The translations under genes and the position numbers were made by a program. The notes beneath the pieces are model-generated. The model made no database searches and had not been told where the DNA came from. It saw only the letters and a program-made list of their open reading frames with translations. Shown here in pieces: positions 54,714 to 63,753 of a DNA stretch of 64,000 nucleotides (the first letter of the stretch is position 1; the number at the start of each line of letters is the position of its first letter). Source of the DNA: an uncultured Clostridia bacterium (GTDB taxonomy: Bacteria > Bacillota > Clostridia > Christensenellales > UBA1242); assembly GCA_934754355.1 (NCBI GenBank), contig CAKVID010000003.1, positions 124,001 to 188,000 of the forward strand, given 5' to 3'.

Positions 54714-55271
54714 TTATTTAACTCTTTCCATGTATTCGCCAGTACGAGTATCAATTCTAATTCTCTCTCCGTTATTTACAAATAGAGGAACTTTGACAAC
54801 TAGGCCGGTTTCACATTTAGCAGGCTTGTAAGCAGTACCAGAAGTATTGCCGGCAACAGCAGGTTCGCATTCAACAATATCTAATTCGATAAATGTTGGA
54901 GGGTCAATGCTGATTAATTTGCCATTAGCATATTTTACAGAACAAACGGTGTCGTCCTTGATGTATTTCATAACATCTTGAACTTGCGCTTTGTCAAAAG
55001 GTACTTGGTCATAAGTCTCCAAATCCATAAAGTAAACCAAGTCTCCATCTTCGTAAGAGTACTGCATTTCTTTGGTATCTACGAAAACTTCTCCAACAGT
55101 CTCACTTGGCAAAAAGTTTTTCTCAAGAACTTGACCAGTCTCAATATTTTTTAGTTTAGTTCTAAATAGAGCAGCAAGTCTTGGACGGCTAACTTTTTGA
55201 TATTCTACTACATACCAAAGTTTGCCATCATATTCTATAGTTGAATTGATTTTTACATCTTGAATATTCAT
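54714..55271 (-). CDS. efp: Elongation factor P
   Basis: 185 residues, full length. EF-P relieves ribosomes stalled at polyproline. Three domains: KOW-like N-terminal domain, middle OB domain, and C-terminal OB domain ending TGEYMERVK with the usual GERIRIDTRTGEY signature. The tip loop that is normally PGKGxA reads SRPRLAALFRTK; Arg31 aligns with the Lys34 of E. coli that is beta-lysylated. No modifying enzyme (EpmA, EarP) is in the window. GGAG ribosome site. Confidence 0.97.
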   Translation of the reverse strand: MNIQDVKINSTIEYDGKLWYVVEYQKVSRPRLAALFRTKLKNIETGQVLEKNFLPSETVGEVFVDTKEMQYSYEDGDLVYFMDLETYDQVPFDKAQVQDVMKYIKDDTVCSVKYANGKLISIDPPTFIELDIVECEPAVAGNTSGTAYKPAKCETGLVVKVPLFVNNGERIRIDTRTGEYMERVK

Positions 55272-55360
55272 AATGTCTCCTAAAATAATTTATTAATCTA
55301 AAACTAAAGTATTGTAGCACAAATACTACTATTTTTGCAAGTATATTCTAGATATTTTAT

Positions 55361-56575
55361 TTATTTACTCAAATTTTCGCTAGATATTTGATAATAAATT
55401 TTCTCTAATTCTTTAGCATTTAGAAGTTTTGGAACGGGATATAGAGGGTTTCCCTCGCTACTTGCGTGTTTGGCTAGAGTAGAAATGTCTTCTTGCTTGA
55501 TAAAATCAAATCTCTTAGGAATGCCCATGTTTTCATTCATCTCTAGTATTTTATTAATTAATTTGCTACTAGCAATTTGAAGGCTATCATATGGTCTAGC
55601 AATATTACAGTATACAGCAATATCTTTAAGTTTATTATAAATAGTTTTGCCGTATTCGCTAAGTACATAAGGAAGTATTACAGCGTTGGCTAGTCCATGT
55701 GCAGTGCCGTACCAACCACCCAATGAATGTGCTACTGCGTGTACATATCCTACATAAGATATTGTGAAAGCAATTCCCGCTTGATAACTGGCCTTAAGCA
55801 TATGTGCTCTTGCTCTTTCGTTATTGCCATCGGCGTATACTTTCTCCAAATTCTCAAATATTAATCGACAGGCTTCTAGTGCATAATGTCTGGTTTTCTT
55901 GGTTGTAGAATTGCCGATATATGCCTCAATTGCATGAGTTAATGCGTCCATGCCAGTGGTGGCAGTAAGCATTGGTGGAAGATTGAGTGTAAGACTTGCA
56001 TCAAGAACGGCATATCTAGGAATTAGATTGAAGTCGTTTATAGGATATTTCATTTTATTCTCGGGGTCAGAAATTACGGCTGCAACAGTTGTTTCGCTTC
56101 CAGTACCCGCTGTAGTTGGAATAGCAATAAGTAGAGGAAGGGGCTTTCTTATCTTTAGCAATCCTTTCATTTTCCTTACAGGTTGTTTTGGCTTTACAAC
56201 TCTAGCACCAATTACTTTGGCACAGTCCATTACACTTCCACCACCAAAAGCAATTATACCTTCGCAACCATTATCTTCATACATTTTAAGTCCATCTTCA
56301 ATATTTTGAATAGTGGGGTTTGGAACGGTTTTATCAAAGACGAATACTTCTATGTTATTGTCTTTCAAATCTTTCTCTAGACTATCGGTTAATTGAACTT
56401 TCTTGATACCGCTATCTGTTACAAGTAGTACTTTGTGGATATTATTTGTACTTAGTACATCTTTTACCTTGAGTACACTATCTAATATCTCGGGTTCTCT
56501 ATATGGCATTAATGGAATTAACCATTTGAATATTGTCTGATATGTTCGACAATACATTTTGGCAAATATATTCAT
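55361..56575 (-). CDS. Iron-containing alcohol dehydrogenase
   Basis: 404 residues of the group III Fe-dependent alcohol dehydrogenase family. NAD-binding GGGSVMDCAKVIG (about 113), PTTAGTGSE (about 155), and metal ligands in DASLTLNLPP/GMDALTHAIEAY, then VHAVAHSLGGWYGTAHGLANAV with three His. Fermentative alcohol or butanol-type reactions are usual; the substrate cannot be read. Single gene, ribosome site GAGAG. Two stretches of leader follow to the efp gene. Confidence 0.93.
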   Translation of the reverse strand: MNIFAKMYCRTYQTIFKWLIPLMPYREPEILDSVLKVKDVLSTNNIHKVLLVTDSGIKKVQLTDSLEKDLKDNNIEVFVFDKTVPNPTIQNIEDGLKMYEDNGCEGIIAFGGGSVMDCAKVIGARVVKPKQPVRKMKGLLKIRKPLPLLIAIPTTAGTGSETTVAAVISDPENKMKYPINDFNLIPRYAVLDASLTLNLPPMLTATTGMDALTHAIEAYIGNSTTKKTRHYALEACRLIFENLEKVYADGNNERARAHMLKASYQAGIAFTISYVGYVHAVAHSLGGWYGTAHGLANAVILPYVLSEYGKTIYNKLKDIAVYCNIARPYDSLQIASSKLINKILEMNENMGIPKRFDFIKQEDISTLAKHASSEGNPLYPVPKLLNAKELEKIYYQISSENLSK

Positions 56576-56698
56576 ATCTCTCTCCTCTGTATAATTTATA
56601 TAAAGTATCTATATCGTTTATTTTATCATGTGTATTATATCACAAAAGATTATTATATACTAAATATTTTAATTACATAAAAAAAGATTTGTAAAATA

Positions 56699-57454
56699 TT
56701 ACAAATCTAAATCATAAGCATAATCATCTTGTGCATAACTAATTTGGGGATCTATTGCTCTTAAGTAATCTTCCCAACTCTCAATAGTTCCATCGGGAGC
56801 ATTGCAAGCACACAATTTAATAAGATAAGGTCTCTTCTGTGCTACACAATTGGCTACGATATGTTCTATTGCCGAACACGCCCTGTTGGCTACCACCAAG
56901 TCGTAATCATGTACGCTAGTCTTACTACCAAAGTACTCATCATGAGGAGTGCAGTTAAGATTTGAAATAGACTTATTGGATATTGTAAATTTATCCATAG
57001 TGTCAATCTCTCCCATGTTATCGTGGGCAAGAAGTATAGAAGAATAAGGAATTTGTCCGCTCCCTACATCTAATATTCTTAGTTTGTCTGTGCCAACTAA
57101 TTTTTCTATATAATAGGTGAAATCTTCTTGATTTTTCTTTATAGGTTCAAATAATTTGTCATTGAGCAATGAAAATGGCAAACATTTCTTGTGTGCTAGA
57201 GATAGCGCAAACCTTACATTGGCTAGGTCAATACACCCATGTTCATCTCGAGGAATGCCCGTCATCTCGTCTATATGCTGTTGTACAAATTGTTTAAATT
57301 CAATAGGAATATTTTTATTAAATAAATCTTTGAAATTAGTTACTTCTGTCTCTGTGTACAATTTGAATAAACTCTCAATATCATACTCCCCAATAGTCGA
57401 GTAGGGGTGTTTTCTTAGTTCATCTTTTAAAATTAGATAAGTTTTCGTTTTCAT
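56699..57454 (-). CDS. Putative SAM-dependent methyltransferase-like protein
   Basis: 251 residues. A glycine-rich first strand and loop, LRILDVGSGQIPYSSILLA (about residues 145-163), resembles motif I of class I methyltransferases, and YDLVVANRACSAIEHIV follows where the motif IV strand should be. The N-terminal 130 residues are helical and unlike known families; the C-terminus ends YAQDDYAYDLDL. Binding of SAM is likely, the substrate unknown. AAGGTGG ribosome site nine bases before the ATG. Confidence 0.6.
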   Translation of the reverse strand: MKTKTYLILKDELRKHPYSTIGEYDIESLFKLYTETEVTNFKDLFNKNIPIEFKQFVQQHIDEMTGIPRDEHGCIDLANVRFALSLAHKKCLPFSLLNDKLFEPIKKNQEDFTYYIEKLVGTDKLRILDVGSGQIPYSSILLAHDNMGEIDTMDKFTISNKSISNLNCTPHDEYFGSKTSVHDYDLVVANRACSAIEHIVANCVAQKRPYLIKLCACNAPDGTIESWEDYLRAIDPQISYAQDDYAYDLDL

Positions 57455-57906
57455 TTATATATTCCACCTTATATTAATGTAAAGACCAATATTTCTATTA
57501 TGAATATTTTATCATTTGTATACACCAAAGTCAATATGGTCAATTTTCCGTCAGTGAATAAAAATTGTTTGAATATAATTATAGAAGTATAACTAAATAA
57601 CCAAAAATAGTGACTTTTTGTAGAAATAATAACTTATCCACATATTCACACTTTAATTTTTATAAATTTTTATGAATATTTATTAAAAAGTGAATAATTT
57701 TGCATATTTATGAATAAAAAAGTGTAAAAAGTGATTAACTTATCCACTTATCCACATACAAATGTTCAAACTTATCGAACAGAAGTATGCCAAATAGGGC
57801 ATTTGGGTGTGTAAAAACGGCTAAATGTGAGTAACTTAAGCAGTTATCCACAAACAATTTTCGAAAATATACACAAATATGAATAAATGAATAATAGTGA
57901 ATAATC
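57455..57906 (+). other. Non-coding region with four DnaA boxes and AT-rich tract
   Basis: TTATCCACA, the exact DnaA box, occurs at 57634-57642, 57748-57756 and 57844-57852, with TTATCCACT overlapping at 57740-57748; all point the same way. Between 57653 and 57720 lies a very AT-rich stretch with repeated TGAATA (also at 57880-57905). These are features of a bacterial replication origin or a DnaA-titration site. dnaA, dnaN, rpmH and similar origin neighbours are not in the window, so identity is not settled. Confidence 0.55.
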
Positions 57907-57937
57907 AAAAAAAATATGCAGAAATAAATCTGCATAC
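57907..57937 (-). terminator. Terminator of the VanW gene
   Basis: TATGCAGA pairs with TCTGCATA; the leftward transcript continues into U8. Confidence 0.85.
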
Positions 57938-57941
57938 ATTA

Positions 57942-59405
57942 TTATCTACTTACAATTTTAACTCCATTATCAATAGGAGATACCCCTGCTGGTAATTCTT
58001 CCACTCCCTCTATTACAACTCCTCTTTGGGCTAGATATATTTCGTGTCGTATCATTTTCTCTTCTATTAATTTATCGCCCAGATATTTTTGCAAATAACT
58101 CTTGGCTTCATATCCATCTTTGCTATAACTAATTCTGAAATATTCTCCTTTGAATAGAACTTTGCTTGCGTATTTGCCATCGGTGTCGGGGATTATTTTG
58201 TCCCCATCGCTTTTGATAGTGGCAACAGTCTCGCTTCTGGTCTTGTAAGTATATTCTAATTCGTGTGAATATAAGTCTACTCCTACACCATCTTTATTGG
58301 CATAAGTTCTAATATATATGGGATATTCGCTAGTGTTTGTAAATTTAAGGTCACTGGTATATTCGGCAACCATTGCGTCTAGAGCCAGCGGGACATATTT
58401 TACTGGTAATGTGTGGCGATGAACTTCGTTTATTTGTACTCCGCCAAGTAGTAGGGCATTGTATAGGGTTGTACTGGCCTGACATATTCCGCCACCTATT
58501 CCTTCGGTAAATTCGCCGTTATATATTATTGTCGCTGTCTTAAATCCGTTCTCGGTAGTGTGTTCTCCTACAATTTCATTAAAAGATACACTTTGACCGG
58601 GAGCAATTTCCATTCCATTGAATTTGGATAGAGCCAGTTTGACATTGTGTTTTCTGCCACCTGTACTATCGGCAACTTTGGTGGTAAATGATGAAATATT
58701 GTGAGTTAGGCTTTGGTTGTATTCTTTGGTAATGGCTGGTATTTCTTCTTTGTATTTTAGATTTACAGATATTTTGTTGGAAGTCAAGAATTGCGAATTT
58801 ATATCTTGATATAGGGCATTTTTGTCTACACGCCTGCCAGTAGAACTCTCTGTAATCACGAATTTATTTGTATTATTGGGGGTAAATTCAATTGTGCTAT
58901 TAATGGGCTCTATTTCTACTTCTTTTAGTATTCCCTCAATCTTCTCATCAAGACCTGTGAATATATAATTAAAAGCAATATTGATAGAACTTCCCGACCT
59001 ATCGAATTGAGATAAGAAATCTACTCTCTCGTCATCTTCCCCAGTGTATGCATTTTTGTCTTGACTGGCGTCAATTATTGTGTGTATATCCGAATTAACT
59101 TCCAAGTCATTTTTGTTAAATTTCCAACTTTGATTGCTGTCGTTATCTATTATCTCTAATTCAAAGTCTTCGGCTTTGTCTTTGAAATTACTTAGCAGTA
59201 CTGCTTGTGCTTCGTCTTTGTTCATGCCAGATAGATTTAGTCCATTAATTACAGTGCCATTTTGTAATATTTTATTTGTGTGGTTATCTAGTACTAGAAA
59301 TTGCCCAATTATTATAGCCGTAATTCCAAGTGAACATAGTGTAAGAATTGCCAGTATTTTATTTGTTTTTTGTTTGGAAGAATTTTGTTTGGTTCTTGAC
59401 TTCAT
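57942..59405 (-). CDS. VanW family membrane-anchored protein
   Basis: 487 residues. One membrane segment (about 18-40) anchors an exported protein. The N-terminal half has two PG_binding_4-like modules (NGTVINGLNLSGMNKDEAQA and later VDKNALYQDINSQF). The VanW domain follows with the usual block FNEIVGEHTTENGFKTA, GGGICQASTTLYNAL and HRHTLPVKYVPLALDAMV. A G5-like C-terminal strand set ends it. VanW proteins in Clostridia are wall-associated; despite the name they need not act in vancomycin resistance. ATG 59405 is supported by GAGGTGG; the longer frame would pass through the upstream terminator. Confidence 0.92.
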   Translation of the reverse strand: MKSRTKQNSSKQKTNKILAILTLCSLGITAIIIGQFLVLDNHTNKILQNGTVINGLNLSGMNKDEAQAVLLSNFKDKAEDFELEIIDNDSNQSWKFNKNDLEVNSDIHTIIDASQDKNAYTGEDDERVDFLSQFDRSGSSINIAFNYIFTGLDEKIEGILKEVEIEPINSTIEFTPNNTNKFVITESSTGRRVDKNALYQDINSQFLTSNKISVNLKYKEEIPAITKEYNQSLTHNISSFTTKVADSTGGRKHNVKLALSKFNGMEIAPGQSVSFNEIVGEHTTENGFKTATIIYNGEFTEGIGGGICQASTTLYNALLLGGVQINEVHRHTLPVKYVPLALDAMVAEYTSDLKFTNTSEYPIYIRTYANKDGVGVDLYSHELEYTYKTRSETVATIKSDGDKIIPDTDGKYASKVLFKGEYFRISYSKDGYEAKSYLQKYLGDKLIEEKMIRHEIYLAQRGVVIEGVEELPAGVSPIDNGVKIVSR

Positions 59406-59467
59406 ATTTCCACCTCGCTTTATCTTAGTTTGGCAAGTCTTTTGTGTTTCTATACAATTTTTGAATA

Positions 59468-59522
59468 TAAAAAATGCCAAATAATTATGTTAATCTTTAT
59501 ATATTCCATAATTATCTGGCAC
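59468..59522 (-). terminator. Terminator of the histidine phosphatase/CCA gene pair
   Basis: TGCCAGATAATTAT pairs with ATAATTATTTGGCA, followed by U6, downstream of the histidine phosphatase stop. Confidence 0.85.
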
Positions 59523-59528
59523 TAAAAT

Positions 59529-60560
59529 TTATCTCAATTTGTACACATATTTTCCGTTTAAGTAAGAGCCTTCCTCTTCTTCTACAAGAACGCAAGTTCT
59601 CTCTATATCATTGTATATTAGGTCGTTGTAATTGATGTAACTAACAAGAGTGGAGTAAATAAGCATTAGGGTTTCTTGAATATTGATATCTAGATAGAAT
59701 AGCCTCTCGGTGTAGGTAACAATATTCTTGATACACTGTTCTTCATTTAAGTTAAGTGCTGTTTCTGTTCTAACGCTATCAAAAGGGATATTCTCACATG
59801 CACACAAATCCTTGATAGTCTGCATTATATCTATTGCAAGTCTATTGCCTAGATATTTCTTGGTTTCTATCTCTCCCATATCTTGCGCTCTTTCTAATGC
59901 ACCAATCTTGCCTAAGTATTCTTCTCTTCTTAGTTTATTTGTAAACATCTGCATTTGTTCTGTTTTGGCTTTTAGTTCATATAAGATTGCCGATTTCTGT
60001 TCTCCTGCAGTCAAATCTACTATCTGATAATCTTTCATTTTCTTGTACTTTAGAGCATTAAACCCACGCATGAAAGTCCTCTCTCTGAAAGTTATATTTG
60101 ATGGTGCGTAGAATATAACGGGCGAGCAATTGTATGCTCCAATGAAAGGAAAATTTTTGTTAGGCTTAAGGTCCAAGTTCCAACATACGAAAGCAGATAG
60201 ATTAATTCCGCTTGCAACACATAGAATAATAGCATCGTCGTTATACTTGGATTGAATATCTTTAATGGCGTCAATATTTCTCTTCATGGCATCTGCCCAT
60301 TCTTCGCCTTCTACACTGCCTACTTCATTAAATCTAGGCTCTTCGATAATAGGAACTCCAAATGCTCTATTAATTATTTGTGCAGTTTTCTTGCAACGAT
60401 AGAAATTAGAAGTATAGATGGCGGTTAGTTTAATATCCGATAATTGCTCGGCTACTAGTTCGGCATCTTGAATGCCTGTCTCGGTTATGTCGTCATTTTG
60501 ACTTCTTGCTTTCTTGGGATTAACTTCTCTTTGTGCGTGATGGCAATAAATGATTTTCAT
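59529..60560 (-). CDS. Histidine phosphatase (phosphoglycerate mutase-like) with extra C-terminal domain
   Basis: 343 residues. The first 180 residues are a histidine-phosphatase fold: catalytic HH in YCHHAQRE (the RHG motif reads HHA, His8 the nucleophile), TSNFYRCKKTA with the second Arg, EPRFNEVGSVEG and a late CVASGIN where a GHG would be. The last 160 residues are helical and unrecognised. The changed RHG and GH motifs make an altered or absent activity possible. Its start overlaps the end of the CCA-type enzyme gene by 4 bases (one operon). Confidence 0.75.
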   Translation of the reverse strand: MKIIYCHHAQREVNPKKARSQNDDITETGIQDAELVAEQLSDIKLTAIYTSNFYRCKKTAQIINRAFGVPIIEEPRFNEVGSVEGEEWADAMKRNIDAIKDIQSKYNDDAIILCVASGINLSAFVCWNLDLKPNKNFPFIGAYNCSPVIFYAPSNITFRERTFMRGFNALKYKKMKDYQIVDLTAGEQKSAILYELKAKTEQMQMFTNKLRREEYLGKIGALERAQDMGEIETKKYLGNRLAIDIMQTIKDLCACENIPFDSVRTETALNLNEEQCIKNIVTYTERLFYLDINIQETLMLIYSTLVSYINYNDLIYNDIERTCVLVEEEEGSYLNGKYVYKLR

Positions 60561-61852
60561 TTTCTATTCTCCTTAGAATTTATCTTTGTAAATGTTTTGT
60601 GTATTTCAGTGGCTAAATTTATAAGGTCACTTTTTTCATTTTTGACTTTCAGTTCAATTACTTGATTAAATAGTGTATTTAGTATGCTAGAAATAAATCG
60701 GGGTTCTATGTTGTGGTCAATTAAATCTTTGGCAGTAATTTTAAGTTTGTCTATAGATGTAGGCAAATTTTTGCCCTCAACTAATAGTATATTATTATCA
60801 AGTCTAAGTTTGGCTTTCTTAGATAAATGCTTATAAATAATATTCTTATTGGCTGGTGTTAGCCCCAAATAATTAATACTAGCATTTAGAGTGTCTATAT
60901 CATACTCAATATTCTCGTATATCAAATAAATCTTCTCAATTAGTCTAATTATTGCTGAACTTTCTTTAATTCCGTCAATGCCTAGTAGCATATTAACAAT
61001 ATAAGATAATTGCGGGTGCTTGGCATGCTTTCTTATATAACTTCTAATCACTATAAAGTAGAAGTCAGTTAGTCTATTGTCTGCATCTTCTAGATAGAAA
61101 TTATTAATACTCTCTTTATCAATCTTCTGTTTGCGATGTAATGAGTGATTGAATATTATTGGTAGCAAATCTAGATATAATATATTATTCCAAAAAATTG
61201 TATTATTTATGCCATGCTTAATATCTGCAACTACGCAATATTTAATTTCTTTGAGTATTCTCTCTTTGGAGATATTAAGTAAATTAGTCTTATAAAAATT
61301 AAGTGCTTTAAGGGTATTCTTCTCAATCTTGAAATTAAAAGTGCTAGCAAATCTAATTGCTCTGAGTATTCTCAGCCCATCGTCTTTGAGAGTAAGCATT
61401 GGCTTATTTACAGTTCTGATTATTTTCTTTTCTAAGTCTTTTTGTCCGTTACACAAGTCTATAATTTCATCGTTATGAATATCATAGTATATAGAATTGA
61501 TAGTGAAATCTCGCCTCAAACAATCTACTTCAATTTTGTCTACAAATTGTACTTTGCTAGGAGTATGAGAATTGTCTGCATAACTTTCTGTTCTAAATCT
61601 GGTGTACTCATATTCTTCTTTGCTATTGCGAATTTGTAGCGTTCCTAGATGTTTATTAATAACCTTGCAAGTGAAGCCTAGAGTATTTGCTATCTCTTCT
61701 ACTTCTTCGCAAGGCATACTAGAAGTAATGTCTATATCACTAGGGGTATATCCAAGTAGGGTGTCACGAACAAAACCACCAACGATATATAGATGGTGAT
61801 TTCTTTTCTCAAATTCTTTTGCTAATTTTTTTAGACTACTTGAAACTTTCAT
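60557..61852 (-). CDS. CCA-adding enzyme / poly(A) polymerase family (class II nucleotidyltransferase)
   Basis: 431 residues. Nucleotidyltransferase core: LYIVGGFVRDTLLG (the G-G-x-V-R-D motif) and SDIDITSSM with metal-binding D-x-D; then VDCLRRDFTINSI and RILRAIRFASTFNF, as in CCA-adding and poly(A) polymerases. Most tRNA genes lacking an encoded CCA need it, though the tRNA here has one. CCA versus poly(A) addition cannot be told apart by eye. ATG 61852 has TATAAT only six bases before it and no ribosome site, so a leaderless transcript is possible. Operon with the histidine phosphatase. Confidence 0.9.
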   Translation of the reverse strand: MKVSSSLKKLAKEFEKRNHHLYIVGGFVRDTLLGYTPSDIDITSSMPCEEVEEIANTLGFTCKVINKHLGTLQIRNSKEEYEYTRFRTESYADNSHTPSKVQFVDKIEVDCLRRDFTINSIYYDIHNDEIIDLCNGQKDLEKKIIRTVNKPMLTLKDDGLRILRAIRFASTFNFKIEKNTLKALNFYKTNLLNISKERILKEIKYCVVADIKHGINNTIFWNNILYLDLLPIIFNHSLHRKQKIDKESINNFYLEDADNRLTDFYFIVIRSYIRKHAKHPQLSYIVNMLLGIDGIKESSAIIRLIEKIYLIYENIEYDIDTLNASINYLGLTPANKNIIYKHLSKKAKLRLDNNILLVEGKNLPTSIDKLKITAKDLIDHNIEPRFISSILNTLFNQVIELKVKNEKSDLINLATEIHKTFTKINSKENRK

Positions 61853-62027
61853 ATCGAAATTATAACATATCTTTGTAACTACACAAAACAAAAGACCAAA
61901 AATTTATTGTTTTTTTGCAAAAGTACTCAAAATTTTCGGGTATTTTGTCAAATTTATTGTTAAAATAAATATTAGATGATATAATAAATTTGAATTTATT
62001 ATAATGTTTTTGAGGGGGTGTTTATTA

Positions 62028-62819
62028 ATGAAAAGAAATAAACTCAATCTTACAGCGGGAATACTTCTTGTTATCACTGCGGCATTAAGTATCTTATCAG
62101 AGATAGTTTATATAGTTAATTTTATAAGGCTAATAGAACTTTATAGAAGTGTTGGATATACAAATTTTACAATACTAATTTTATTCTATGCATATCTGTT
62201 TGCACTATATCTAGCCCAAGCAATTATTTATATGATATTTGGTGTCAAACTTATCAAGAAGAGCAATCTTCCTAATTCTTTCGCCGAAAGCAAGACTATT
62301 ATAATTGTGTCGCTGGTTCTTACTTCTTGTAGTTTTGCATTCGATGTTCAGAGAATTCTTACAATGCTATATGTAGCATGTATAGTTCTACTTATCTGTT
62401 CCTTGTGTAATGGTGCTAGAATAGATAAAGACAATTTGGAATATCTAAGTAGGGAAGCAGGATTAGATACAAACACTCAGGTTAAATCTCAGCCAGTTCA
62501 AGAGACGGTTGCCCAAGAGATAATCCCCGAGAAATCTGATAACGAAATGATGGCGGAGAAGATAGTTGCTATTAAGAAACTAAAAGATGATGGGGTTATA
62601 TCACAAGCAGAATTTGATAAAGTAATATCTTCATTTGTGCACAAAGAAGAAAGTAACTCAAGTAAATCTGCTAGAATTAAAACTTCTAGCGATAACACAA
62701 CTCCAACTAAGAGAACTAGAAAGTCAAGTAAAGTAGAGACTACTAGTACAAGTAAAGAAGAAACTAATAATATCCAAAAAGTTGAAACCAAAAGAAAAAG
62801 ACAGAAAAATAAGGAGTAA
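62028..62819 (+). CDS. Membrane protein with SHOCT-type tail
   Basis: 263 residues from ATG 62028 (GAGGGGGTG upstream). Four membrane helices in the first 130 residues, then a linker and an MMAEKIVAIKKLKDDGVI/SQAEFDKVISSF segment typical of the SHOCT oligomerisation motif, and a Ser/Thr/Lys-rich C-terminal tail. First of four consecutive small membrane protein genes. Function unknown. Confidence 0.78.
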   Translation: MKRNKLNLTAGILLVITAALSILSEIVYIVNFIRLIELYRSVGYTNFTILILFYAYLFALYLAQAIIYMIFGVKLIKKSNLPNSFAESKTIIIVSLVLTSCSFAFDVQRILTMLYVACIVLLICSLCNGARIDKDNLEYLSREAGLDTNTQVKSQPVQETVAQEIIPEKSDNEMMAEKIVAIKKLKDDGVISQAEFDKVISSFVHKEESNSSKSARIKTSSDNTTPTKRTRKSSKVETTSTSKEETNNIQKVETKRKRQKNKE

Positions 62820-62822
62820 ATT

Positions 62823-63335
62823 ATGAAAGCAAAGAAACCTTTATTTTTAACATCAGGAATTTTAAAAATTGTAGTATGTGCAATATCCTTCTTGATATTC
62901 TTCCTTATATCTCTAATGATTGAGCCAATTATAGAGAGTATTTGTGGAACTCCCGAAGCATACCAAGAGATGTTAAATCAATTGGCAGAAGTTTCGCCCG
63001 CAGAATACGCCTATTGGCAAAGCAAGGACTTGGCAGAATTTCAAGCCTATCTTATGAATACTGTTAATGCATTATGCGGAGTTGCATTATTTACAAGTGT
63101 AACAGGCATTATGTTTGGAATATTTAATATAATTTTTGCCAAAAAATATAATACAATGCTAGCAGGCAAGACTGGCAAGAAAGTAACATTTATGGTATTT
63201 GAATTAATCTTGTATCCAGGACTAATTACAAATGTACTTTCTATTATTGCGTTGTGGCTAAAAGATGATAAGGTAGAAAATGTCACACCAGAGCCAGCAG
63301 TACAGAAGACGAATGAGAGCGAGGTACAAGAATGA
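62823..63335 (+). CDS. Small membrane protein (second of array)
   Basis: 170 residues with a Lys-rich start (MKAKKP), membrane helices at about 9-32, 80-105 and 125-145, and an acidic C-terminal tail. The external loop after the first helix is SICGTPEAYQEMLNQLAE. No family recognised. It follows the SHOCT protein gene by 3 bases and its end overlaps the next start, so the genes are one operon. Confidence 0.72.
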   Translation: MKAKKPLFLTSGILKIVVCAISFLIFFLISLMIEPIIESICGTPEAYQEMLNQLAEVSPAEYAYWQSKDLAEFQAYLMNTVNALCGVALFTSVTGIMFGIFNIIFAKKYNTMLAGKTGKKVTFMVFELILYPGLITNVLSIIALWLKDDKVENVTPEPAVQKTNESEVQE

Positions 63336-63700
63336 TTAAGGGAGCAATGGGCAAGAGATTTAATTATTTTATGAGTGCATTCTTTAGATTAATTTGTTTC
63401 TTGGGAACACTTATTGCATATATTGTTGTCAAAATTACAGTGAACCCACCAATCGAATGGCTAAATATTTTACTTATTTTGCTTAGTATTGGAGGCTTGG
63501 TGTCAGGCACATTCAATTTTATAATGTGTGGCATGACGGCTACTTCTTATACAGAGAAGAAATGGCTTCAAATTATCTGCTTGATTGTTACAATTATTAC
63601 AGGTGGAATATTTGGCACAACATTTACAAGCGTTGCACTTGCAACCAAGATATCTCAAGAAGAGATTGATAACGAGAAGTTAATTCGTATCAAGAAATAA
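63332..63700 (+). CDS. Small membrane protein (third of array)
   Basis: 122 residues, three or four membrane helices, basic N-terminus (KGAMGKRFNYF). ATG 63332 overlaps the preceding stop by 4 bases. Its size and helix pattern echo its neighbours, but no sequence family was recognised. Confidence 0.7.
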   Translation: MIKGAMGKRFNYFMSAFFRLICFLGTLIAYIVVKITVNPPIEWLNILLILLSIGGLVSGTFNFIMCGMTATSYTEKKWLQIICLIVTIITGGIFGTTFTSVALATKISQEEIDNEKLIRIKK

Positions 63701-63753
63701 TGATAATGGAAAATTATGCTTTAAATTAAATTACTGAAAGGAAATATATCAAA

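Noticed and set aside
59406..59480. Longer N-terminus for the VanW protein
   Set aside because: It would overlap the upstream terminator, and GAGGTGG marks ATG 59405 as the start.
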